From assembly GCF_001636695.1 (NCBI RefSeq), contig NZ_LGEL01000024.1, forward strand, positions 1-64,000: DNA of 64,000 nt. The letters are read 5' to 3'. This stretch comes from Pedobacter panaciterrae (GTDB lineage: Bacteria; Bacteroidota; Bacteroidia; Sphingobacteriales; Sphingobacteriaceae). Shown one piece after another: positions 18,636 to 26,816 of this stretch; position 1 is the stretch's first letter, and every line of letters starts with the position of its first letter. Made by a program: the position numbers and the translations under genes. Under the pieces are notes generated by a model that ran no database searches, was not told the DNA's origin, and was given only the letters and a program-made list of their open reading frames with translations.

Positions 18636-18663
18636 TGACAATAACAAACGTATTAATATATCC

Positions 18664-19896
18664 TTAATGCGCCGCTGCTGTAGCTGGCACAGCCTTAACG
18701 TTTTTTTGCCAGAAGAAAAACACAACAAATAGCACAACCAATATTCCAGGAAAAGTTATCATTTTCACCAGGGTATCCTGACCTGCAGCAAGTTCAAGGG
18801 CTCCCCCTTTTAACCCTAGTGCTACATTTTCTGCTCTCGCTGAATCAATCCAGCTTCCAATAAACGGCTGAAAAATAGCTGTTGAGAACATTCCAACGCC
18901 TCCAACAATCGACATACCTAAAGCGCCGCTTAGCGGAACACGCTGGGCAACTGCGCCAATCATAACCGGCCAGAAATAACATACCCCTAAAGCAAATATT
19001 ACCGTGGCAACATATGCAAGCGGTCCTGTAACCACACTAAACATATAAATACCAATAGCCGCTAAGATCGCTGACGCTAATAATACACCTGTTTGGCCTA
19101 ATGAATGAACAACCGGACCTGCAAAGAACCTGCCTACTGCCATCAATCCGCTTGTAAGGGCAAGGATCAACATCGGACTAGCACCACTGTTACTCATAAT
19201 CACGCTCACCCACTGGTTAGGACCAAACTCGGTAATTGCGGTAAGCGCCATACAGATAAACAAGAATATAAATACAGGGTTAAGCATCGCTTTAAGATTT
19301 TCAGCAATTGAAGTACTTCCATCTTCTCTGGGTTCAACGAATTTCTTTCCATAGAACAGAGCAGCATATATCACGGTTGGAACCATGGTTACCCACATCT
19401 GAGCCTGCCATCCCATTCCAAAATCTGTCATAAATTTAGAGATCAGCGCTCCAATAAGAATCCCTCCAGGGAACCACATATGGAACCGGCTTAACATTTT
19501 ATTCATTTTTGGACCAGCATATGCATCTGCAATCAAAGGATTACAAGCTGCTTCTGTACATCCATTACCAAATCCTATAAAAAGTGTAGAAACAAGTAAC
19601 CCTACATATCCACCAGCATAAATGGTCAGTAAAATTCCAATAGTATGTGCTACAAATGCAGCTTTCATGATGTTCTTAGGTCCAAAAGTATGGTAAACCA
19701 ATCCACCAATGATCATAGAAATAGGAAAACCTAAAAAGAACATACTGTTAATAAATCCGAGTTGTTCTGCGGTCAGGTTAAATTGCTCACCGAGCTGGGG
19801 TAAAATACCTGCTCGGATTGAGAAGGTAAAGGCTGTTGTAATGACGGCAAAACAACTTCCATTAAATAAAGCACTTTTGTTAATGTTTTCGTTCAT
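18664..19896 (-). CDS. MFS sugar transporter
   Basis: 410 aa with about 12 hydrophobic segments. It is a major facilitator of the sugar-porter/FucP-like kind: the GFGNGCTEAACNPLIADAY stretch around residue 110 parallels the 'G.G..E.A.NP' motif of the FucP/GGP group. It would import mono- or small oligosaccharides over the inner membrane. It lies on the opposite strand to the SusC/SusD operon and upstream of the esterase/fucosidase pair in map order, and probably serves the same locus. Specificity cannot be read. Confidence 0.85.
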   Translation of the reverse strand: MNENINKSALFNGSCFAVITTAFTFSIRAGILPQLGEQFNLTAEQLGFINSMFFLGFPISMIIGGLVYHTFGPKNIMKAAFVAHTIGILLTIYAGGYVGLLVSTLFIGFGNGCTEAACNPLIADAYAGPKMNKMLSRFHMWFPGGILIGALISKFMTDFGMGWQAQMWVTMVPTVIYAALFYGKKFVEPREDGSTSIAENLKAMLNPVFIFLFICMALTAITEFGPNQWVSVIMSNSGASPMLILALTSGLMAVGRFFAGPVVHSLGQTGVLLASAILAAIGIYMFSVVTGPLAYVATVIFALGVCYFWPVMIGAVAQRVPLSGALGMSIVGGVGMFSTAIFQPFIGSWIDSARAENVALGLKGGALELAAGQDTLVKMITFPGILVVLFVVFFFWQKNVKAVPATAAAH

Positions 19897-20015
19897 AATA
19901 TTATTGGTTATTTGGTTAGCAAAATCTTCTTAAGGGAAAGATTAAGTGTTTGGGAAATATACAATTTATTTGGTTTTTTTTAAAATAGTATGTTTTTCAT
20001 TAAAGATCAATAATG

Positions 20016-20657
20016 CTATTTATTAAACTTGATCATTTTATAGATACGCTCAGCCATAATCCGCGAGCCTTCTGCATCAGGGTGTATTTTATCTGGCATA
20101 AGGTCAGGTTTGTTTACAAGTAAAGCATGCATGTCTAAAATTTCGACCTTATTCTCCCGCGCTACATTCTTTATTTTTGGTATAATCTGTTTTACAATTA
20201 CTGGATCCCAAATACCTGTTGTATCTGTTACAAAAGAAACTACAGGCAGTAACAATATAATGCGCGGGTGCGATGGTAAGTCTTTAAAAGATTTAATCAT
20301 GGCATGATAATCCTGCTCATATTCATTTAATCGGGACCTGTTGATTAGTTTACTGTCATTTCCGCCAAGATCAATAACAACTATATCAGGATTACTGGCT
20401 AAAGCTTTCTGATACTCATTGGTCTTGTAATATGGAGAATCTCCATTGCGCAAAAGTGTTGTTCCGCTTACCCCATAGTTTTCTACTGCATAACCATCTC
20501 CCAAATACTTTTGTAGATGGGCCGGAAAAGAGTTCTGCTCCCTGTTATTTACTGTTGCTCCATAAGTAATACTTGCTCCAATGCAGGCTACTTTAGTAAC
20601 TGCATTGGAGTTAGTATAAAAGCAAAGTGCCAGCAATAGACCAAATAGCTTTTTCAT
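20016..20657 (-). CDS. Secreted SGNH/GDSL-type esterase
   Basis: 213 aa from the ATG at 20657. A longer frame to 20708 would run into the fucosidase gene, and this ATG opens a good signal peptide (MKKLFGLLLALCFYTNSNA). SGNH motifs are visible: block I ACIGASITYG with nucleophile S29, a Gly in NYGVSG, block III DLGGNDSK and block V DKIHPD with the catalytic Asp-x-x-His. It probably removes acetyl or other acyl groups from the glycan. It starts 7 bp after the GH95 gene ends, so the two are very likely co-transcribed. Confidence 0.9.
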   Translation of the reverse strand: MKKLFGLLLALCFYTNSNAVTKVACIGASITYGATVNNREQNSFPAHLQKYLGDGYAVENYGVSGTTLLRNGDSPYYKTNEYQKALASNPDIVVIDLGGNDSKLINRSRLNEYEQDYHAMIKSFKDLPSHPRIILLLPVVSFVTDTTGIWDPVIVKQIIPKIKNVARENKVEILDMHALLVNKPDLMPDKIHPDAEGSRIMAERIYKMIKFNK

Positions 20658-20664
20658 TTTCAAA

Positions 20665-23139
20665 TTACTCGCTGATGAAAGTGTATGTTTTACCAGCAGC
20701 CGTATCAAAATCGTATAGAATCGTTTCGTTAATAGACGGCTTATTCAGATTAGCTTTAGCAGATATTAATGGAGTAGCTATTTTATCAATTTGATAAAAC
20801 TGATTTGGGTTATCTCCATTAGCCTGTTTAAGGGAATTTCCTTTTATCGCATTAGGAACACGGAGGCGACAATTGCCTCCAAGCTTTGATTTAATAGTAA
20901 CCTTGCTCAATTTTCCATTTTTCCATGTAATGTTCTCTATTTCAAAACCTCCCGGAGCTCTTAAACCACTAATACTTCCATCCTTCCATTCATCGGGCAT
21001 TGCCGGAAGCAATTGGATAGAACCATCATGGGCCTGCAATAACATTTCGGTGATACCGGCAGTACATCCAAAATTACCATCAATCTGGAAAGGGGGATGT
21101 GCATCAAAAAGATTAGGATAAGTTCCACCACCACTGTTTTCGCCTCCTTTATTTAATCCTGTAGGGGTAAGCTGGTTTCTGATCAGTTTATAAGCATGAT
21201 TACCATCTTGCAATCTTGCCCATAGGTTTACTTTCCATCCCATAGACCATCCGGTAGAAACATCTCCCCTTTGAATTAAGGAAGTATGTGCAGCATCAAA
21301 CAGTTCAGGAGTACGTAAAGGAGAGATCTGATTTGCAGGATATAAACCAAAGAGGTGAGAAACGTGTCTGTGCTTGTCATTTGGATCATCCAGATCCTGC
21401 ATCCATTCCTGTAATTGTCCGTACTGACCTACTTGCATTGGTGCAAGTCTTTTACGCATAGCTTTAATTTTCACCACAAGATCTTTATCTGTATTTAGTG
21501 CCTCAGCAGCTCTTATTGTGTTTGAGAACAGATCAAACACAATCTGATTATCCATTGTAGCACCAGCAGCTATAGACTTGCCTTTGTGTGCCTTTGGTGC
21601 ATTCTCCGGCGACATAGATGGTGATACCACCATCCACTTATGAACCGGTTCTTCTATAAGAAAATCCAAATAGAATTCCGCAGCTCCTTTTAATGCAGGA
21701 TATACTGTAGCAAGATATTTTTTATCGCCATTATAAAGATACTTTTCCCAAACATGGCGACTTAACCATGCCCCGCCCATAGGCCACATTGCTGAAAAAA
21801 TACCATCAACAGGGCCGGTAATTCTCCAAAGATCTGTATTGTGGTGTGTTACCCAACCGCCCGAACCATACATTACCCTGGCAGTTTCTCTTCCTGTATG
21901 AGAAAGGTCTTTTACCATTTCAATAAGCGGATTATGCATTTCGGTCAGATTAGTTCCCTCAGCTGGCCAGTAATTCATTTCGGTATTGATGTTGATGGTA
22001 TATTTACTTCCCCATGGCGGATCCATTTTATTGTTCCAAATCCCTTGCAGATTTGCAGGTTGTCCACCCGGCTGAGATGATGAAATCAACAAATAACGAC
22101 CAAACTGATAATAAATGGCCGCCAATTGAGGATCATTGCCATTTGCAAAATCCCTTAACCTAACATCTGTAGGATTCTTAATAGAATCTGTTTTACCAAG
22201 ATCTATTTTTACACGGTTAAAATATTTTTGATAAGCAGCAACATGATCCTTTAACAGTTGAGGATAGTTTTTCTTTAAAACTGCAGTCAAATATGTTTCC
22301 GAACGCTTATGTTCATCAGCACTGATATCGTTATAATTAACAAAATTCGTTGCTATTGAAACATATATAGTAACACTGTTTGCTCCCTTTACATCAATAT
22401 GCTCATCAGAAGCTGAAAGTTGTCCGCCTTCGTTTTTAACCTTTGCGATAGCATTAAATTTAACTTTACCAGGAACATTTTCCCTATCGCTGCTTATTCC
22501 TGATAAGTGTATTTCATTTGTGTTCTTAGTTTGAACAGCACCTTTATGTTCGCTAGCCATCGATGCACTAAATGTTATACTATTTGGCTTGCTTGCGGTT
22601 AATCTGACCACTATTGCCTGATCCGGTATTGAAGAAAAAACGGTGCGTGTATAAGTAACCCCGTTAACGGTATAAGTGCTTTTAACTGTAGCATCAGCAA
22701 GGTTAAGCTCACGGTAATAGTTCGAAAAATTTTCATGCCCAGGAAAGTTCAGATTTAGATCGCCAACCGGCTGATATTTCATTCCGTTGTTCTTTTTAGA
22801 CTGAATTGTCTTTTCAGCAAGTGCATTTGCTTCTACGTATTTATCTTCAAAAAGCAACTTCCTAACTTCCGGTAAAGCAGCCAAAGCATCTGGATTGTCA
22901 TTCCTGTTTGGGCTTCCACTCCATACAGTTGACTCATTTAAGCTGATCTTTTCATGTACTGTGTTTCCATAAATCATGGCGGCCAGTCTTCCATTCCCTA
23001 TAGGAAGGGCGGCTTCCCAAACAGATCCTGCCGGAGATTTATACCATAACTTCAAATCCTTTTCCTGCGAAAATACGGATGTGGAGATGCCCATAAATAA
23101 AGCATAAACCACAATAATTGTTTTTACGTTCGTAAACAT
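20665..23139 (-). CDS. Glycoside hydrolase family 95 (alpha-L-fucosidase/galactosidase)
   Basis: 824 aa, signal peptide about 1-24. GH95 landmarks include WYKSPAGSVWEAALPIGNGR at the mature start, INTEMNYWPAE, SPSMSPEN and QIDGNFG. N383/N385 and D687, with E512 as acid, fit the Asn-Asn-Glu-Asp catalytic set known for the inverting alpha-1,2-L-fucosidase AfcA. Some GH95 members act on alpha-L-galactose instead, so the exact sugar is open. It shares an operon with the SGNH esterase. Its presence implies that the target glycan carries a fucose-like side chain. Confidence 0.93.
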   Translation of the reverse strand: MFTNVKTIIVVYALFMGISTSVFSQEKDLKLWYKSPAGSVWEAALPIGNGRLAAMIYGNTVHEKISLNESTVWSGSPNRNDNPDALAALPEVRKLLFEDKYVEANALAEKTIQSKKNNGMKYQPVGDLNLNFPGHENFSNYYRELNLADATVKSTYTVNGVTYTRTVFSSIPDQAIVVRLTASKPNSITFSASMASEHKGAVQTKNTNEIHLSGISSDRENVPGKVKFNAIAKVKNEGGQLSASDEHIDVKGANSVTIYVSIATNFVNYNDISADEHKRSETYLTAVLKKNYPQLLKDHVAAYQKYFNRVKIDLGKTDSIKNPTDVRLRDFANGNDPQLAAIYYQFGRYLLISSSQPGGQPANLQGIWNNKMDPPWGSKYTININTEMNYWPAEGTNLTEMHNPLIEMVKDLSHTGRETARVMYGSGGWVTHHNTDLWRITGPVDGIFSAMWPMGGAWLSRHVWEKYLYNGDKKYLATVYPALKGAAEFYLDFLIEEPVHKWMVVSPSMSPENAPKAHKGKSIAAGATMDNQIVFDLFSNTIRAAEALNTDKDLVVKIKAMRKRLAPMQVGQYGQLQEWMQDLDDPNDKHRHVSHLFGLYPANQISPLRTPELFDAAHTSLIQRGDVSTGWSMGWKVNLWARLQDGNHAYKLIRNQLTPTGLNKGGENSGGGTYPNLFDAHPPFQIDGNFGCTAGITEMLLQAHDGSIQLLPAMPDEWKDGSISGLRAPGGFEIENITWKNGKLSKVTIKSKLGGNCRLRVPNAIKGNSLKQANGDNPNQFYQIDKIATPLISAKANLNKPSINETILYDFDTAAGKTYTFISE

Positions 23140-23193
23140 TGGTGTGTAATATTTGGTTTGTGTGTAATCGTTTCCCTAATTAAGACATAAGCA

Positions 23194-23518
23194 TTAAAAA
23201 AAAATTAATATATGATTAATTCCATTATGCTTTGCATTATTAATTGAATTTTCATGTTCAAACACATAATTATTACACGCTGTTTCTTTGGTTATGCTAC
23301 GAACTATTCTAAATAACATATGGTAATGATAGCCATTTTTGTCACCGTGGTAATGATCTAAACAGGCTGTTTTAATCAGGTTAATCATTCCAAAGCCGAT
23401 GGTTTCTAGGTATTCCTCACAAAAGAAACTGACAATACTATATTGTAGATTTTCAATATCCTTTTCTTTTAAAATAGCGATAGCCAATTTTTTCTTCGGG
23501 TGTAGATTCTGTTTTCAT
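23194..23518 (-). pseudogene. Hypothetical ORF, possibly frameshifted in a homopolymer
   Basis: A 97-codon frame (23487 down to 23194) lacks an ATG and opens with TTG. The ATG at 23518 begins MKTESTPEEK and meets the longer frame exactly at a run of six A (six T on the plus strand at about 23489-23494). With five A it would read MKTESTPEEKLAIAILKEKD and continue for about 107 aa in all. This suggests a one-base frameshift by mutation or sequencing error. I recognise no family. It could also be non-coding. Confidence 0.35.
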
Positions 23519-23676
23519 ATTTAGGATTTTAGTTGATTTAATCCAAAGAACCAGAATCAAAAAGGGCTATATTAATCTTTCAAGGCATTCTTAGATGATT
23601 TGTGACATATTTTAGCACGTAAATTATTCAATTGACCATAAGTCAAGGTGTAAGTATAAAACGGAAATTATACGTA

Positions 23677-23684
23677 TATTTTTG
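23677..23684 (+). promoter_or_regulatory. Candidate -7 promoter box (TAnnTTTG)
   Basis: TATTTTTG ends 2 bp before the start codon of the 82-aa gene at 23687. If used, the transcript would start at or just inside the start codon, giving a leaderless mRNA or a start further in. No convincing -33 element is visible. Confidence 0.35.
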
Positions 23685-23686
23685 CT

Positions 23687-23935
23687 ATGAAAGCAAAATT
23701 GAATTTAACTATTGATGAGACATTATTGTCTCGTATCAAGACTTATTCCGAAAGTAATAAAGTTAGTATTTCAGAGCTTGTTGAGCAATATTTTAGGAGT
23801 ATTTCAAAACCTAAAAGGCACGAGAATATCATTGATATGGTAGAAAAATTAAAGCCGGCTAAATTGAATGTTAATGCGGATTTAAAAGCAGGATTTCAGG
23901 AAGAACAAGCGGGTAAATATGATTTTAGTGCATAG
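23687..23935 (+). CDS. DUF6364-like small antitoxin-type protein
   Basis: 82 aa. The N-terminal MKAKLNLTIDETLLSRIKTYSESNKVSISELVEQYF has the ribbon-helix-helix look of antitoxins: a beta strand (LNLTID) and two helices, with the C terminus free for toxin binding. It resembles DUF6364 proteins, which usually precede a PIN-type toxin. Here no toxin follows: the overlapping frame at 23919 stops after 25 codons. It is therefore an orphan antitoxin or a remnant of a toxin-antitoxin pair. No Shine-Dalgarno site. Confidence 0.7.
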   Translation: MKAKLNLTIDETLLSRIKTYSESNKVSISELVEQYFRSISKPKRHENIIDMVEKLKPAKLNVNADLKAGFQEEQAGKYDFSA

Positions 23936-23954
23936 ATTACAGCAAATTGAGCTT

Positions 23955-24101
23955 TTAAGACGGCCAAATAATTCCTGCTCTTTTTTTGGTTAGCGGGCGA
24001 TCTATTTCAGTGGTGTCTGTCTTGTAATTAAGATCCAAAGCTTTAAAAACAGCCATCACAACCTTTTCTGATTTTTTGTTGTCAATATTTACAGTTATCA
24101 T
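23955..24101 (-). CDS. Small antitoxin-like protein, probably truncated
   Basis: 48 aa beginning MITVNIDNKKSEKVVMAVFK. Its opening beta strand plus helix resembles the 68-aa protein at 26561 and small antitoxins of Bacteroidota. It ends abruptly (RAGIIWPS) where related proteins continue with a charged C-terminal tail, so it may be a truncated copy. Its upstream DNA (about 24102-24150) resembles DNA at 26085-26145. No toxin is adjacent. Confidence 0.4.
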   Translation of the reverse strand: MITVNIDNKKSEKVVMAVFKALDLNYKTDTTEIDRPLTKKRAGIIWPS

Positions 24102-24239
24102 AGTAGAGATATGAGATTTACCCTATCAAAGAACAAATTCAGATTAGTTATCAGTAAGGTAATTGTTTTGCAGCCCTTCTTAATGTTGGCACGTCATAAG
24201 GCTCTGTTTCAATGCACTATATATTCAGGAAAATATTGT

Positions 24240-24247
24240 TATTTTTG
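24240..24247 (+). promoter_or_regulatory. Candidate -7 promoter box of the XRE gene
   Basis: TATTTTTG lies 19 bp before the ATG at 24267. It is inside a stretch (about 24150-24250) that is closely repeated upstream of the small gene at 26561, whose own box is at 26527. This suggests that a duplicated promoter module drives both genes. Confidence 0.45.
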
Positions 24248-24266
24248 ATTTCAAATTAGCTTCCAT

Positions 24267-24689
24267 ATGAGTATTACAACTGATCGTCCAAATAAAGTGC
24301 ATGAAGGCAGAAATGTAAAACGTTTCCGTGAAATGATGGGGATAAAGCAAGAAGGGCTTGCTGCTTCATTAGGCGAAGAATGGAGCCAGAAAAAAGTTTC
24401 TGTTTTAGAGTCGAAGGAAAAAATTGAAGATGTGCTTTTGGCTGAAATTGCTAGTATTTTGAATGTGCCGGAAGAAGCGATCAGGAATTTTAGCGAGGAA
24501 GTAGCTGTGAATATAATTTCGAATACATTTACTGATTTTAAAGATAATGCTTCAGGTGTAAATTATAATTGCGACTTAAATTTCAACCCGTTAGATAAAT
24601 TAATGGAAACTGTAGAAGAACTGAAAAAGCTTCATGCAGAAAAAGAAGCATTATACGAGCGATTGTTAAAAGCACAGGAGCAAAAGTAG
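24267..24689 (+). CDS. XRE-family helix-turn-helix protein with coiled-coil tail
   Basis: 140 aa. Residues about 11-65 are a Cro/C1-type helix-turn-helix (RNVKRFREMMGIKQEGLAASL...WSQKKVSVLESKEKI). A linker of about 40 residues follows. The C-terminal region (about 108-140, LDKLMETVEELKKLHAEKEALYERLLKAQ) is a predicted coiled coil, suitable for dimerisation. No effector domain is visible. It stands alone among orphan antitoxin-like genes and repeats; its targets are unknown. Confidence 0.85.
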   Translation: MSITTDRPNKVHEGRNVKRFREMMGIKQEGLAASLGEEWSQKKVSVLESKEKIEDVLLAEIASILNVPEEAIRNFSEEVAVNIISNTFTDFKDNASGVNYNCDLNFNPLDKLMETVEELKKLHAEKEALYERLLKAQEQK

Positions 24690-24887
24690 TTATTAAATCC
24701 TTGTTGCCTTTGAAGATCTTTTTCCATTTTTTTATGAATTAGATCTACGAATTGAAGGTTATTTAAAAGTCTAGTTAGTCTTACAGGGTATTTTTTAGAC
24801 ACATTGAGGCATCTTATAGTCGGTAAATTATTCGATTGGTATTTTTGGTATTTAAAGCTACGTCATGTTGCCCCAGTCTGTTATCCT

Positions 24888-25213
24888 GCCCAATCCGTCA
24901 TTTCGAGCCATTTCCGTCATATCGCCCCAGTCCGTCATCCCGAACGTATGTGAGGGATCTCTTGTACTATGTCCAAGCTGGAAGCGTCCAGCGGGAGCTC
25001 AATGAGACCAAAGAACAATAACAACTCCGAGTTAACACTTGTGAACCTGCATAAACAAGAGATCTCTCTTGTCGTCGAGATGACGTGAGAAGTCGAGATG
25101 ATGGGGATTCGAGATGATGACGGGGGATTTCGGGAGAACAAGAGCTGCAGGACACTCAGTAAGTTAATTGTATTACAAGTCTTTTTAATGTTGGTACTGT
25201 TTCAATGTACTAC
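24888..25213. repeat. Long direct repeat, copy A, with an interspersed palindrome (copy 5)
   Basis: About 330 bp closely similar to 26166-26508. It contains a palindrome of the variant subtype: left arm 24933-24964 (CGTCATCCCGAACGTATGTG...GGATCTCTTG) and right arm 25056-25085. The 91-nt loop carries the conserved stretch AAGCTGGAAGCG. The repeat ends in a promoter-like stretch shared with 24150-24250 and 26437-26508. Short reading frames here arise only from the repeat. The flank 24690-24887 holds no gene. Confidence 0.85.
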
Positions 25214-25346
25214 ATGTAGTGAAGCAATATCTATTTAATACCTATACACTACTTATATATCAAACGAATTTTTGTAAATTGCTAAAAGTGTATTTTGATC
25301 TAATGAGACAAGGCGAATCAGTAAAGATTTTAAGGTCTATTAGAAA

Positions 25347-25934
25347 ATGTATTTAAATCAAAGATTAATGTTTTCATTTTGCCGTGCCCTAAAAGTTGTT
25401 TTTATTTTCGTTAATCTCTTTTTAACCCATGATGCCTTAGCACAACGCAATCCTGAAAAGGTATTGAATAAGTTTACCGGCACCTGGGTGGGAGGGGTAA
25501 TAAAAAATTTTGATGGTATCGGACCTAAAAAAATAATCAGCATTGCCTGGAGAATTCATAAAATAGACAATTCAAGAAATCAAATCGAACTTACTGAAAT
25601 CAGCCCTTTATTTACTGACAGTACTACTGAAGTTGGAAACCCTAATAAAGTAATCCTGGAAGGTCATGATGATGGAGAAGTCCTGGTTTTACTGGTGGTT
25701 GACAGACCAACGGGTAATAAAATCATCATTAAGCTGAAAGCAGAATATGATGAGGGAACCATTTTACTTAATGGAATCGTCGAAAGAACACAGGACAGGA
25801 AAGATTGTTATGCTTTTAAACTGGTGAAGGTCAGTAGCGATACATCCGCTTATGTAAAACCGAATAATGATGGGATTAAGATTGACATCATTCAGCGCCC
25901 CTACCAGATTGAGAGAAAACCCAGCTTAAATTAG
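25347..25934 (+). CDS. Secreted protein of unknown function
   Basis: 195 aa. The hydrophobic segment at about 14-30 with DALAQ at 30-34 is a signal peptide; a second ATG at 25368 would give a more usual signal length. The mature part opens with FTGTWVGGVIKNFDG and continues as alternating beta strands (about 40-165). It looks like a small lipocalin- or calycin-like beta-barrel, then a Pro/Lys-rich tail. I do not recognise a family. It is single-gene, flanked on both sides by the long direct repeats, which could mean it moved with them. Confidence 0.6.
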   Translation: MYLNQRLMFSFCRALKVVFIFVNLFLTHDALAQRNPEKVLNKFTGTWVGGVIKNFDGIGPKKIISIAWRIHKIDNSRNQIELTEISPLFTDSTTEVGNPNKVILEGHDDGEVLVLLVVDRPTGNKIIIKLKAEYDEGTILLNGIVERTQDRKDCYAFKLVKVSSDTSAYVKPNNDGIKIDIIQRPYQIERKPSLN

Positions 25935-26165
25935 TAACATGGCTTAGTGTTTAAACCGATAAGAGCGATCGTCGAAATTGTCATTTAACGACATGTAAAT
26001 TTATATAGAACTGGTTGTCGAATAGGAAATGGTAGAGGGAAAATTCTTTTTTTAAAAATGTTATAATTTGTTGTAAATATTTACAGTTACCGTAGTCATA
26101 GTACAAGTATAAGAATTGCCCCATCAAAGAACAACTTCAGATTATTTGGAGCTATTGTCTTCTCA

Positions 26166-26508
26166 GCCCAGTCCGCCATTTTGAGCCATTTCCGTCATAT
26201 CGCCCCAGTCCGTCATCCCGAACGTATGTGAGGGATCTCTTGTACTATGTCTAAGCTGGAAGCGACCAGCGGGAGCTCAATGAGACCGTTAAGAACAATA
26301 ACAACTCCGGGTTAACTCTTGTGGACCTGCATAAACAAGACATCTCTCCTGTCGTCGAGATGACGCGAGAAGTTGAGATAACGCGAGAAGTCGAGATGAT
26401 GACGGGGGATTTCGGGAGGACAGGAGTTGCAACACACTCATTAAGTTAATTGTTTTGCAGGTCTTTTTAATGTGGGTGCTTCATAAGACCCTGTTTCAAT
26501 GCGCTATA
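26166..26508. repeat. Long direct repeat, copy B, with an interspersed palindrome (copy 6)
   Basis: The sequence closely follows 24888-25213. The palindrome arms are 26211-26242 and 26336-26365 around a 93-nt loop. An 18-bp unit (CGAGATGACGCGAGAAGT) is then repeated about 2.5 times. DNA on both outer sides aligns with a continuous stretch at about 24090-24250 that lacks the palindrome, so this copy looks inserted relative to that locus. The rest of the gene-free stretch 25935-26560 shows nothing else. Confidence 0.85.
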
Positions 26509-26526
26509 TATTCAGGGAAATATTTT

Positions 26527-26534
26527 TATTTTTG
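26527..26534 (+). promoter_or_regulatory. Candidate -7 promoter box of the 68-aa gene
   Basis: TATTTTTG lies 26 bp before the ATG at 26561. It is in the same relative position within the duplicated module as the box at 24240. Confidence 0.45.
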
Positions 26535-26560
26535 TATAATAACTCATTTAAATACTGATC

Positions 26561-26767
26561 ATGAAAGTAATACTAGATATTAAAGACAGTAAAGCAGCCT
26601 TTGTTATGGAGCTGTCGAACAGCTTGTCTTTTGTTAAGGCCAAGCCTCTTTCTGGTGAAAATGTTGTTTTGATTGACGAGATCAAGGAAGCTGTTGAAGA
26701 CCTTAAATTGGTACGCCAGGGTAAACTAAAAGTACGTCCTGCAAGAGATCTTATCAATGAGTTATAA
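26561..26767 (+). CDS. Small antitoxin-like protein (orphan)
   Basis: 68 aa. It begins with a beta strand (MKVILDIKD) and a helix (AAFVMELSNSLSFVKAKPLS), then a charged helical tail (LIDEIKEAVEDLKLVRQGKLKVRPARDLINEL). This is the usual form of RelB/Phd-like antitoxins that sit before RelE/ParE toxins in Bacteroidota. No toxin gene follows: the reading frame ends and a hairpin lies 10 bp on. It is related at its N terminus to the 48-aa protein at 23955-24101. It could be a solitary regulator or a relic. Confidence 0.65.
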   Translation: MKVILDIKDSKAAFVMELSNSLSFVKAKPLSGENVVLIDEIKEAVEDLKLVRQGKLKVRPARDLINEL

Positions 26768-26777
26768 TTGATAAATA

Positions 26778-26809
26778 CACTCCCTCTTTGCACACACAAA
26801 AAGGGAGTG
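26778..26809. terminator. Hairpin between convergent genes
   Basis: CACTCCCT at 26778-26785 pairs perfectly with AGGGAGTG at 26802-26809, loop 16 nt. It lies between the stop of the 68-aa gene and the end of the DUF6266 gene. There is no strong T-run on either side, so terminator function is likely but not certain. Confidence 0.5.
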
Positions 26810-26816
26810 CAAGCAC

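Noticed and set aside
23919-23993. 25-codon frame overlapping the 82-aa antitoxin-like gene, beginning MILVHR
   Set aside because: It has the position of a PIN toxin start but stops after 25 codons and shows no further toxin motif, so it is mentioned only as a possible relic.
24836-25155. Open frames on both strands within the long direct repeat
   Set aside because: They follow the repeat, change frame between copies and have low-complexity Ser/Arg-rich translations.
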